A DNA stretch of 64,000 nucleotides from Colius striatus (lineage: Eukaryota > Chordata > Aves > Coliiformes > Coliidae), in NCBI RefSeq assembly GCF_028858725.1, contig NC_084790.1, positions 4,098,001 to 4,162,000 of the forward strand, written 5' to 3'. Positions 10,613 to 19,934 of this stretch are shown piece after piece; the first letter of the stretch is position 1, and every line of letters starts with the position of its first letter. The notes under the pieces are model-generated. The model ran no database searches and was not told the DNA's origin. It saw nothing but the letters and a program-made list of their open reading frames with translations. The position numbers and the translations under genes were made by a program.

Positions 10613-11187
10613 ACTTCTCCCATGAGGTTTTAACACAGCTTCAGCAGCAGACCCATCCCAAACCAACCCCCACCCAGAGAACCAGCATCTGGGGCAGAAC
10701 CAACCACGAGGGCTTTACCTTCAGAGCGACGGGGCTTGGCAGAAATATTTAAAGCCCAGATGAGGCTCCTTCAGCTGCTCTGAGAAAGCTCAAGAGCAGG
10801 GGCTGGAGCTGAGCGTGGAGAAGTGTGCCTTTTTTTCTGGGTGACAGATAAATTATTGAGCACCTGGGTGTTGTATTATGCATCCAGGCATCCTCCGCAC
10901 CCGCAGCGGAGCGGCTTTCAGGGGCTCTGAAAAGCTTTCGTGGCTGTGACAGCCAACAATGGGCTGCAGGGACAGCCAGGGTGAGAGGAAGGCAGTCGCA
11001 AAGGGGCAGCCAGGCACCTCTCTGAGCTGCCCTGGTTCAAAAAACATAAAAAGAGGGGGGTCTTGAGACTCTGAGATTTGGGGTTTTCCTGCTGTTTTGA
11101 GGAGGAACTGGGAGAAGAGAGGGGCTGCAGGGCTGAGGTGATGCCCATGAGCCCCACTGGGAAGTGAATGTGGAAGAACCATAGGAT

Positions 11188-12330
11188 GATGCAACTGGTT
11201 TGGCTGGAAAAGCTCTTGAAGCTGCTGCAGTCCCAGCCCTGCCCTCACCCTGCCCAGCCCAGCACTGACCCATGGTCCTCAGCACCTCAGCTCCACAGCT
11301 TTGGGATCCCTCCAGGGCTGGGCACTGCCCCAGCTCCCTGGGCAGCCTGGCACAGGGGCTGACACCCCTCTCAGGGAGAAAGCTCTTCCTCAGCTCCAAT
11401 CTCAACCTCCCCTGGGGCAACTTGAGCCTGTTTCCTCTTACAGAATCATCATTTTGGCTGGAAGAGACCTTTAAGACCACTGAGAGCAATCTCTGTCCCA
11501 GCACTATCCACCACCAGCCCATGTCCCTCAGTGCAACATCCCCCTGTCTCTGAAACCCCTCCAGGGACAGTGACTCCAGCACCTCCCTGGGCAGCCCATT
11601 CCAATGCCTAACAGCCCTTGCAGCAAAGAAATTCCTCCTCAGATCCAGCTTGAACCTCCCCTGGTGCAACCTGGGGCTGTTTCTTCTTGTGCTGTTACTT
11701 CTAACTTGGGAGCAGAGATGAACCCTAACACTCCAATACAGCCTCCTGTCAGGGAGCTGCAGAGAGTGCTCCTGTCTGCCCTCAGCCTCCTCTTCTCCAG
11801 GCTCAACACCCCCATTCCCTCAGTCCCTCCCCAGCACCCTTGTGCTCAGGCCCTTCCCCAGCTCAGTGCCCGGCTCTGGCCATGCTGCAGCCCCTCAATG
11901 TCCCTGTGGCAGTGAGTGAGGGGCCCAGCACTGAACACAGCCCTCGAGCTGCAGCCTCCCCAGAGTCAAGCACAGGGGGACAATCCCTTGTCCTGGCTCC
12001 TGCTGCCACCCCAGTGCTGATCCCAGCCAGGATGCCCTTGGTCTTTTTGGCCCCCTGGGCACGCTGCTGGCTCATGTTCAGCTGCTGGCACCAACCCCCC
12101 CAGGCCCTTTCCCTCCAGCAGCTTCCCAGCCCCTCTGCCCCAGCCTGTGGCACTGCCTGGGGTTGCTGTGACCCAAGGGCAGGACCCAGCACTTGCCCTT
12201 GGGCTACATCACACAGTTGGCCCTGGCCCAACGCTCATCAGGCTCTGGGCTGTCTCCTTGCTCTGTCTCCCAGCTCCTTTCCCCAGAGGCAGCTCTCCAG
12301 CCTCCCTGCCCCAGCCTGTGTGGAGAAACC
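11188..12330 (-). mobile_element. Long CR1 LINE fragment interrupted by a second CR1
   Basis: The 3' end is at 11,188-11,440, and the more 5' part resumes near 11,740 (CCTCCTGTCAGGGAGCTGCA, CCTCTTCTCCAGGCTCAACA) and continues to about 12,330. The middle is occupied by another CR1 subfamily. Both lie in reverse orientation in the STARD3 first intron. Confidence 0.75.
11441..11735 (-). mobile_element. CR1 LINE of a second subfamily, nested
   Basis: Its own 3' end (AGAATCATCATTTTGGCTGG) is followed by GACTCCAGCACCTCCCTGGG and GCAAAGAAATTCCTCCTCAG. It encodes, on the minus strand, the typical FKLDLRRNFFAARAVRHWN tail. It splits the CR1 around it. Confidence 0.75.
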
Positions 12331-12831
12331 CACAGTGTTCGTGCCCCTTCTAGTGAGGAGAGGTGGACAGTGACACTCTTGGGACAAGCCCAAGCACCAA
12401 CACCCAGGCCCAAGCAGCCAAACACTGACAGCCAGCAGAGAGAGGCACCCAGGAGCTGTGCTGAGGCACATCCCGTCCCTGCAAGGCTCCAGTGTCACCC
12501 CCTCCCCGGTGTCTGTCACCCTCTTCCACTCTCAGCTTTCAGATTCAAATCACGAGCTCCCCATCAGCATTTGCATGTTAATGACACGTCTTACAGCAAG
12601 AAGCCTTTCCATCTTGTGACATGGCTTCTCCTTTCCCCCCACACTTCCTATTAATGTGTCTTCTCAGCTCACGTGATGACTTCAACAGCTAATTCTCATG
12701 TCACCTCTGCTGAGAGTTACAGCTTTGGCACCAAACACTGCACCAAGAGAGAAACCACCTGGGGAGTGAGAGGGAAGGGGCCTGTCAGAGACACTGACTG
12801 TGGGTGTTTCACTGAGCACTAAAAGGCTCCA

Positions 12832-13070
12832 GTGACAGGACAAGGGGTAATGGGCACAGGCTGGAACACAAACAGTTACACTGGAACAGGAGGAGAATCT
12901 TGTTTGGTGCTGAGGTGAGGGAGCCCTGGCCCAGGCTGCCCAGGGAGGGTGTGGAGGCTCCTTCTCAGGAGGTTCCCAAACCCACCCAGACACGTCCCTG
13001 TGCACCCTGAGCGAGGGGAACCTGCTTTAGCAAAGGGTTGGGCTGGGTGAGATCTGGAGAGCCCTTCTAG
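12832..13070 (+). mobile_element. CR1 LINE 3' fragment
   Basis: Forward copy of the 5.0/8.6 kb subfamily: GTGACAGGACAAGGGGTAAT, GGAGGGTGTGGAGGCTCCTT and CAAAGGGTTGGGCTGG. Confidence 0.8.
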
Positions 13071-14338
13071 CCCCCATCACTCAGGGACTCTGAGGAGAAA
13101 CATGCCTTTCTCTGGAGCCAGCACAGCCCAGCCCTGCCTGCTTCCACTCCAATCCCTTTGTCTCTCCATAAGCCCTGCTGAGGAAGTGGGTTCCTGGCAT
13201 GGCAGCTCCTGTTGCTCGCTGTGACCAGGACAGGGGTGGCTCAGCCAGCACTTCTCTGGACCATCCTTCTGCCCCTACACATCTCCAGCCACCCCTGGAA
13301 CCCCACAGCGTCCTGTCTTTCTCCCTGGCTCAGCCCCGGAGCCATATCCTGGCTCTCCCCCAACATCTCACACAGCCACCACCGGGTTTTGTGGCACACA
13401 GCAGGATGCTCTACACCCAGGGAGAGGCTTCATGCTGCCTTTGGCACAGCAGAAGCATCTCTGAGGGCTGTGACGGCCACACAGAGCCACAGAGGGATAT
13501 CCTTCCACACCTCTTATGCACCAGGGGATCAGCTCCTAGTGGAAGAGGGACAAAGCTCAAGAGTCTTTGTGGAGACTTTGGCCCCGAGGCAGAGGGACAT
13601 GGCTGTGGCAACTGCTGACACAAGCCCCTATGCCCAGAGCAGCCTGGCAGTCCCCCAGGGCTGGATCCAGGATCACTGCAGGGTGTTCCAAACGCACAGG
13701 AGAGCAGTGCCGGGACTGCTGACAGTCTCTGTGGTTCCCCATCACCCCAACAGCCCCCCTGACCCCCCACAGCCCCTGTGACTCCCCTCATCAGCCCTCC
13801 TGCAGCCTCAATCGGCCCTCCCCCATCCCACCAGCCGTTCTGACAGCCTCTCCATTCCCCGGTGAGCCTCTCTGACAGCCTCCCTGGCCAGGAGCGGATT
13901 CCTCCTCCTCTCCGGAGGAGCCGGAAGGTTTCCTGAACCCGTATCATCCCTAAAAGCCCCCCGAGGCCGCTGCCGGGGAGGAGCGGCCTTATCGCGGCCA
14001 TTAGAGCTGGCAAAGCTTTCAGCCGCCCGTATCTCCGCTCTCCATCGACTCTCCCCCGCCGCGGCCCGGCGGCCCCCCCGCCCATGCCCGGGCACCGAGC
14101 GGCTTTAAAGGCGGCGGGGGAACAGCCCCGCGGTGCTCAGTGCGAGCGGGCTCAGCTCCGCCCGGCCCAGAGCCGGGGAGCGGCCGCGGACAGCCGGGGC
14201 CCGCCGGTAAAACCGGGGCGGTGGGGAGGGGAGAGAGCGTGTGCACCGGAGGATCCGCCCCCGCCCCCGCCCCCGCGGACAGTCCCCGCCGGAGCCCCCG
14301 CGCCGGGGCTGAGCCGCCCCGGACACCCCCCCCGGTAC

Positions 14339-14420
14339 CTGCCGCCGCCCGGTGCCGGGCCCCGCCGGAAGGACACCGCCACACCTCTGACCCCGGAAGC
14401 GAAACGCCTGAACGAGGCTG
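14339..14420 (-). promoter_or_regulatory. Candidate STARD3 promoter and non-coding first exon
   Basis: STARD3's first coding exon has an acceptor upstream of its ATG, so a non-coding first exon is needed. On the minus strand this CpG-rich stretch has two ETS-type CTTCCGG sites (about 14,394 and 14,370) and a CAG|GTACC donor ending at 14,339. It lies about 0.8 kb past the PPP1R1B poly(A) signal, the same arrangement as in mammals. The transcription start itself cannot be seen. Confidence 0.35.
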
Positions 14421-14479
14421 CGCCGGAGCCGACCATCGCTGGGCCGCGGGGGGGGAGCGAGGGGGGCGGACAGGCCCAA

Positions 14480-15050
14480 TGGGGCGGGGGAGACCATTTC
14501 ACGGGGGGGGGTATCAGTGGGGGGAGAGGGACCATTCCCCTGGGGGGGGTGTCCGTGGGTGGGAGAGACCATTCCCCGTGGGAGGGGGTGTCAGTGGGGT
14601 GGGAGAGACCATTCCCCGTGTGGGGGGCAGAGGGGGGGAAAGGGACCATTCCCCTGGGGGGGGGGGGTGTCAGTGGGATGGGAGAGACCATTCCCCTGGG
14701 GGGGGTGTCAGTGGGGTGGGAGAGACCATTCCCCGTGGGAGGGGGGTGTCAGTGGGGGGAGAGGGACCATTCCCCTGGGGGGTTGTCAATGGGGTGGGAG
14801 AGACCATTCCCCGTGTGGGGGGCAGAGGGGGGGAAAGGGACCATTCCCCTGGGGGGGGGGGGGTGTCAGTGGGATGGGAGAGACCATTCCCCTGGGGGGG
14901 GGTGTCAGTGGGGTGGGAGAGACCATTCCCCGTGGAAGGGGGGTGTCAGTGGGGGGAGAGGGACCATTCCCCTGGGGGGGGTGTCAGTGGGGTGGGAGAG
15001 ACCATTCCCCGTGGGAGGGGGGTGTCAGTGGGGTGGGAGAGACCCCCATG
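14480..15050. repeat. Minisatellite, about 38-45-bp unit, roughly 14 copies
   Basis: The unit is built on GTGTCAGTGGGGTGGGAGAG then ACCATTCCCC and a G-run of variable length. It fills most of the space between the PPP1R1B poly(A) signal and the candidate STARD3 promoter. The plus strand is G-rich. Long open frames through it are repeat artefacts. Confidence 0.9.
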
Positions 15051-15196
15051 GCGAAGAGTGTGTGTCTATAGTGTCCTGACCCCATAGATCTGCCCCACAG
15101 CTGACCCCTGGATGCCCAGACCCGCCCTCTCACCCCCCCCACGCCACCAGAGAGAAAGGTCAGGGCTGCCTCCCCCTCCATCCCCTCCACGCCGTC

Positions 15197-15619
15197 TCCA
15201 GCCTCTGTACAGCCGTTTATTGCGGGCGGGGGGCTCAGCTCGATGAGAGGGCAGGACCTGGGGGGGGGGGGTGGGTCCCGTCCCCGGCTCCTGCCCCGGC
15301 AGCCGCGGGGTGTGTGGGGGCGGGTGTGTGTGGGGTGTGGGTGGTGTGGGGGGGGGTGTGGGGGGGGTGTGGGGGTGTGTGGGAGGGGGCGAGCCCTCGC
15401 CAGCCCCTCCCGTGGGGCTCCCAGCAGCGGGGCTGGCACCCGCAGCGCCGGGCAGGGGGTGGCCATGGCCTGGGGCCGGGGACGGGGTGGCCATGGCCCC
15501 GGTGGGGGGGGAAGCGCAGGCAGAGCGGGCGAGAGGAGGGGGACGGCCCCGGCGAGGAGGGGGGCACAGGCGAAGCTGCTGCGGGCCGGGGAGGGGGCAG
15601 CCGGGGTGGCCGGTGGTGG
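15197..15619 (-). other. PPP1R1B: PPP1R1B 3'UTR
   Basis: Runs from the TAG to just past the AATAAA signal. It contains a G/T-rich low-complexity run (about 15,305-15,390 on the plus strand) and several copies of GGCCATGGCC. Confidence 0.6.
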
Positions 15620-18600
15620 CTAACTGGTGCCCAACGGGAAGGTGGGCGAGTGGCGCTCGGTGCCGATGGGGCGCGACGGCACCTCCGCGAAGCCGACGTG
15701 TCTCCGCTCTGGGGAAGGGGAGGGGGGGAAAAGGCGTCGGGGTCAGGCACCGGAGCCGTGGCGGGGACGGGAAGGGATGGATGGCAGCCCGCGTACCCCC
15801 GGTGCCGCCGTCCTCCTGCTCCCGTCCCGGCTCCGCCTCCTCCTCCACCTCCTCCTCCTCCGCTCCTTCGGGGTCCTCAGGGATCTCGGACACGGTCAGC
15901 GATTTCAGGTCTTCCCCACGCTCGTCTATGCCGCCGGCGAAGGAAACCTTCTGTCCCCCTGCGGGCAACCAGCCCGGTGGTCTCCGGGTACCCCCAGCTC
16001 CGGGGTGACCCCCCGCCCTGCGCCCTGACCCGGGGCGGCGCCGAGGGCCCGGACCCTGAGCCCCAGCACCCTCGCTGGGGGGAAGGATCTGCGGCGGGCG
16101 AGCGGGCAGCCACGTCCCGTCACCCACCCCCGTCCCGTCCCACCATCCCGTTACCTTTCCGCTTGTGCGCTTTGAGGCCGGCGGGGAAGTAGCTCCGCTC
16201 GGCTCTGGCCTGGCTCCCCGGCGCTTCGCGGGCGGGCGGCGATGAGCCCAGGGCAGAGGAAGGCACGCGTGGCACCGGGGCGCCGCCGGAGCCGGCAGCC
16301 GCCACGTCAGCCGAGCGGCCGGGGGTCCGGCTGGCGTCAGCGCGGGCGCGGCGGGGGACGGGAACACTGCCCGGCGGGGGGACGTGGTGCCCCCCGCGGG
16401 CCCTGCCCAGCCCGGGGCCAGTGGGCAGCACCGGTAGCAGCCAGCCTGTGTGTGTGTGTGTGTTTCCCTCCCCCCCCCGGGCACCCATCCTGTCCCCGAG
16501 TGCTATAGGGGGTGGTGGCACCCGTCTCTGCACCTCCAGGCTCCAGCAGCCCCATCCCCATTTCCTTGTGTCCCCCGGCTCCAGCGGTCCTGTCCCCATG
16601 TCCCTTGAGCTCCAGCGGTCCCATCTCCATATCCCCCATCCTCTGGGCTCCAGCATCCCTGTCCCTGTGTCCCCAAGTCTCCTGGGCTTGGCATCCCTCT
16701 GTCTCCATGTCCCCTGGGCTCCAGCATCCCTGTCCCCATGTCCCTGGTTGCTGGCATCCCCATCACCCTGTGTCCTCAGGCTCCAGCAATCCTGTCCCCA
16801 TGTCCTCTGGGTGCCATCAGTCCCATCCGCATGTCCCCACATCCCCTGGGCTCCAGCATCCCTATCCCCATCTCCCCATGCCCCTCATGCTCCAGCATCC
16901 CTGTCCCCATGTCCTCTGGGTTCTGGCTTCCTTGTCCATGTCCCCTGGGCTCCATCAGCCCCATCCCCGCATCCCTGCCCCACATCCTCTGGGCTGCAGC
17001 ATCCCTCTCCCCATGTCCCCAGCCCTCCCCAAGCCCCTGCAGCCCCATCCCCCTCACCATGCTCCAGGCTGCTGTCGGGGTCACAGGCGCGGGCCAGCTC
17101 GTGCTCCCCATCGTCGGGCTCCCCGTCGGAGCTGTCACCCCCGGCCAGGCCACTCTCCAGGTGGGACTGCACGATGCGCTGCACCGCTGGGGAGGTGCCG
17201 GCCTCAGGACCCTTCTCTGGGCACTGCAAGCACTGGGAGCACTGGGATCTCCCCACGGAGCCAGGCGCGGGGGTCTGGCGTACCCGGGTGCCCCCTAACC
17301 CACCCCGCGCAGCCCCCGTGCCTCAGTTTCCCCGGTACCTTTGAGCGAGGGCGGTGTGTAGGCACACGGGTTGGTCCTCTTTGGTTTTAGCAGGCAGCCC
17401 TCGCCGGAGGCTCTCTGCGGGAGGGAGCGGCGTCGGAGAGGGGGTCCCGGTGTCCCCACCCCACACCGGGGATCACCGTGGCCCCGGGGGTCACCGCGGC
17501 CCCGGGGCAACCTGGATGCTGTGCCGGGGGGTGAGTGGAGAGTCTCACGAAGGGGTCCCCAGAATGAGGATGCTGCGATGGGCGTCCCGCAATGGGGACC
17601 CGGGGCTGACCCCTCCCCCAGGACAAGGACCCGGCGGCGGGGATCCGGCGTTGGGGACCCCACGGTGTCCCCGTGATGGTCACGAGGCCGTTTGGCTCCG
17701 TGTGCCCGTCCCCGCGGTGCCAGTGCCGGGCAGCGAAGCGATAAGCGCTGGGGCTGGGCCGGGCCGGGGCGGCGGGCGCCGGGGCTGAGTCCCGATAGCG
17801 GCCCCGGCGCCCGCGGAGCTGCGGGATGGGGCAGCGGGGCTGCCGCGGGGGTCCCAGCACTCACTCACCTGGTAGGGCAGAGACTCGTCCTCTGGGTTGG
17901 CAGCGCCGGGGAGAGAGAAGTGAGCGGGAGGGGGTCTGCCGGCACCCAAGGGAGCCGGGCAGGTCCCTGCGCACTCCCAGACCCGCCCCCTCCGGTGGGT
18001 TACCCTGTCTGCCAGGGACCTCCTGCTGTCTCCTGTCCCACCACTATGGCCCGTCCCTGCCACCCCGTTCTGCGTGTGACACCCTGTTCCCTCTCTAACA
18101 CCTCGTCCCATTCCGGATTTCATGTCCCATAGGTGGCATCTTGCCCTGTCCCACCACCGGGTCCCCTCCCTCCCACCACATCCCCTCCCTCCACCTCTCA
18201 TCACGGACATCCCATCCCATCCATGACACCACATCCCATCCCAGCCACTGTGTCCCCTCCCTGCCACCACACTCCATCCCCACCATCCATCGTGGACATC
18301 CCATATCATACAAGACACCACATCCCATTGAGGGCATCTCATATGGTACATGACACTGCATGCCCTCCCTGCCACCACATCCCAGCTCCACCGCCATGTC
18401 CCATTGTATACATCCCATCCCATCTCAACCCACCCCACCTCATCTCTGCCACCACCTCCCGTCCCTGGACCAGACATCCCTCCCCACCACATCCCTCCTT
18501 GCCCCATGTCCCACCCCCTGGCTGGTGCTGCTCCCTGTCCCGCTCACCTGGAGAGGAGTGCTCAGAGAGCTGGAACAGCATGGCTGGTGTGGGCCTCCGC

Positions 18601-19920
18601 CGACGGATCTGGAGCACAGTGAGGTGTCACCACTTGGGGACACCCTGTCTCTTGCCCTGTGTCCTGGCACTGAGGCCCCATGCACACGCCTGCGTGCGTG
18701 TGAGTGTGTGGATGCGTGTGAGCAGGCAGGGAGTGTGCAGGGACATGCACCTGCCCGGCATGGGGATGGGAGCATCCAGCCCAGGACCGCCAGCGGGGGA
18801 CAGGGCATGTGGGCACCCAGACTGACATGGGACAGGGGTCCCACCAGCACTGGAGAAAGGTGCAGTGCCCCATAGCCCCATCCTGGGGTCCCCACAGTAT
18901 CCTCAGTCTCTCCCAGCCCCATAAGAGCCTCAGCTCCTGCCCAGCCCCTCCGTGGAAGCTCAAAGTCCCGTGTGTCTTGGAGATATTCCCTCGGGCCAGG
19001 CACAACCAGCTGGATCCTGTCCCCTCTGTCCTATCTCTTCCCTTCTGTCCCATCCCTGTCCCCTCCATCCCTTCCCTCCTGTACCGTTCATCCCATCCTT
19101 TCCCTTCCCTCTTGTCACATCCTTGTCCTTATCCCATCCCCTCCACCCCTTCCCTCCCCTCCTGTCCCATCCCTGTCCCCTTCATCCCATCCTTTCCCTT
19201 CCCTCCTGTCAGATCTCTGTCCTTATCCTGTCCCATCTACCCTTTTCCTCCCCTCCTGTCCTGTCCCCATCCCTGTCCCCCTACACAACTCTCCTCTATG
19301 GGTCCACAGCTCACACAGGGACCTCAGAGCTCCCTCATCCCGTGCCCATCTCCCTCCCGTCCCATCTTGTCCCCTCTCCCACTCCTGTTCCCTCTGTCCC
19401 TCCCATCCCATGCTCTGTCCCTCCTCACCCCCCTTGTCCCACTCCCATCGCTCCTGTCCCACTGGCCCCATACCTCTCCCACCGACACTTTGGGGCTCTC
19501 CTGTCCCCACCCTTGAAGTCACACCGAGAGTCCCTCGTCACTCCAAGGTCACAGGCAGCGTGACCTCGGGGTGACAAGGGACCCCCAAAGTGACCATATA
19601 CCCCAATTCCCACCCTCACCATCTCGACGGCGCGGGGGTCCAGCTGACTGGGGGGGGCTGGAACCGAGAACTGGATCTTCTTGCGGTCCTTGGGGTCCAT
19701 GGCCTTGGCCGTCACGGAGCTGGAAGGCTTGGAGGGGGGGATGGGGAAGGGGGGGAGGTCTCCTCTGCCACCGGTGCAGAGCGGAGTTCAGTAGCACCCG
19801 GGGCTGGGTACGGTGAGAACTGAGAGCGGCAGGAGGTGGAGAAGGCAGAGCCGGCAAGGAGGAGGAGGAGGAGGAGGAGGAAGGAGAGGGAGGGAGGACA
19901 CGTCTCCTACCAGGCGCTGA
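15197..19920 (-). CDS. PPP1R1B: PPP1R1B (DARPP-32), coding exons plus UTRs
   Basis: DARPP-32 is a cytosolic inhibitor of protein phosphatase 1 in dopamine-responsive neurons. Exons 1-4 are unmistakable. They give [18 protein letters not shown] with the PP1-docking KKIQF, and [11 protein letters not shown], whose Thr is exactly residue 34, the PKA site. [11 protein letters not shown] follows, with its Thr at 75, the Cdk5 site. Exon 5 starts [12 protein letters not shown], like mammalian AVQRIAESHLQS. The following exons are divergent: an Ala/Pro/Arg-rich exon, an acidic exon containing [10 protein letters not shown] and [11 protein letters not shown], and a last exon ending PTFPLGTS-stop. Phases agree across exons 6-8 but not from exon 5 to 6, so one exon may be missing. 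An AATAAA closes the 3'UTR. Confidence 0.9.
15216..15221 (-). terminator. PPP1R1B: PPP1R1B poly(A) signal AATAAA
   Basis: The minus strand reads GCAATAAACGGC about 400 bases after the stop, in GC-rich sequence where a chance AATAAA is unlikely. Confidence 0.7.
15620..15708 (-). CDS. PPP1R1B: Probable PPP1R1B last coding exon (C-terminus)
   Basis: CTTCCCCAG precedes an exon whose phase completes exon 7. It encodes [18 protein letters not shown], then [11 protein letters not shown] and a TAG stop at 15,622-15,620. The frame, acceptor and downstream poly(A) signal all support it. It has no similarity I recognise to the mammalian C-terminus. Confidence 0.65.
15797..15958 (-). CDS. PPP1R1B: Probable PPP1R1B exon 7 with KVSF motif and acidic tract
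   Basis: The acceptor TTGCCCGCAG is followed by 162 bp, phase 1 to phase 1, encoding [19 protein letters not shown], then [24 protein letters not shown] and [10 protein letters not shown]. The donor is GTACGC. QKVSF fits the PP1 RVxF docking consensus, and the Glu-rich run recalls the acidic tract of mammalian DARPP-32. I do not recognise the rest of the sequence. Confidence 0.65.
16155..16402 (-). CDS. PPP1R1B: Probable PPP1R1B exon 6 (5' boundary uncertain)
   Basis: The frame encodes [17 protein letters not shown], then [15 protein letters not shown] and [10 protein letters not shown], and ends in phase 1 at [19 protein letters not shown] across the next junction faintly resembles mammalian AEVLKVIRQSAGQK. 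Three candidate acceptors (first bases 16,402, 16,366 and 16,330) all require a phase-2 partner, whereas exon 5 ends in phase 1. An acceptor inside the CA repeat (first base 16,445) would fit in phase but has a poor pyrimidine tract. Confidence 0.55.
16525..17040. repeat. Minisatellite, about 31-bp unit, in PPP1R1B intron 5
   Basis: Degenerate copies of CTCCAGCATCCCTGTCCCCA followed by TGTCCCCTGGG. Preceded by a (TG)n run at 16,446-16,463. Confidence 0.9.
17058..17186 (-). CDS. PPP1R1B: PPP1R1B coding exon 5
   Basis: This 129-bp exon follows CCTCCCCAG. It encodes [17 protein letters not shown], then [15 protein letters not shown] and [11 protein letters not shown], ending in phase 1 before GTGAGG. 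The first twelve residues match mammalian DARPP-32. The SSDGEPDD segment resembles the CK2-type acidic serine region, but the ELGELRELGYP segment conserved in mammals is absent. Confidence 0.85.
17339..17414 (-). CDS. PPP1R1B: PPP1R1B coding exon 4 (Cdk5 site Thr75)
   Basis: This 76-bp exon encodes [14 protein letters not shown], then [11 protein letters not shown], and ends in phase 1. The acceptor is CTCCCGCAG and the donor GTACCG. CAYTPP carries Thr75, the Cdk5 site that makes DARPP-32 a PKA inhibitor. Confidence 0.96.
17869..17891 (-). CDS. PPP1R1B: PPP1R1B coding exon 3, 23-bp micro-exon
   Basis: AACCCAG precedes 23 bp encoding (E)DESLPYQ, followed by GTGAGT. It fits the phase-1 end of exon 2 and aligns with mammalian EEEASPHQ, residues 48-55. 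Confidence 0.9.
18020..18500. repeat. CCCATCC/CCACCACATCC-rich low-complexity block
   Basis: Irregular repeats of TCCCATCC, CACCACATCCC and similar words in PPP1R1B intron 2. Confidence 0.75.
18548..18608 (-). CDS. PPP1R1B: PPP1R1B coding exon 2 (PKA site Thr34)
   Basis: This 61-bp exon encodes [20 protein letters not shown] and ends in phase 1. RRRRPT is the PKA consensus whose phosphorylation turns DARPP-32 into a PP1 inhibitor. The donor is GTGAGC. Confidence 0.96.
19000..19300. repeat. Pyrimidine-rich minisatellite, period about 65 bp
   Basis: Repeats of CCCATCCCTGTCCCC, TTCATCCCATCCTTTCCC and TTCCCTCCTGTC in PPP1R1B intron 1. Confidence 0.75.
19620..19700 (-). CDS. PPP1R1B: PPP1R1B coding exon 1
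   Basis: The 81 bp from ATG to donor encode [18 protein letters not shown], then [14 protein letters not shown] is the RVxF-type PP1-docking motif. An in-frame ATG 15 bp upstream (19,715) is less likely because the [11 protein letters not shown] start is conserved. The donor is GTGAGG. Confidence 0.95.
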
Positions 19921-19930
19921 ATTATTCATC
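19701..19930 (-). promoter_or_regulatory. PPP1R1B: PPP1R1B 5'UTR and promoter-proximal region
   Basis: About 220 bp upstream of the ATG are C/T-rich with a (TCC)n run (about 19,855-19,885 on plus), preceded by an AT-rich GAATAATTCA box near 19,920. A start site there is plausible but not shown. Confidence 0.4.
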
Positions 19931-19934
19931 CCAC

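Noticed and set aside
11037-11669. 210-residue minus-strand frame with DLRRNFFAARAVRHWN
   Set aside because: Degenerate CR1 LINE tail, interrupted and truncated; not a functional gene.
14480-15050. CRISPR-like regularly spaced repeats
   Set aside because: Units are contiguous degenerate tandem repeats without unique spacers, in a eukaryotic genome.
15066-16484. Single long minus-strand frame of 472 residues
   Set aside because: It reads through introns of PPP1R1B; the exon pieces with proper splice sites explain the coding parts.
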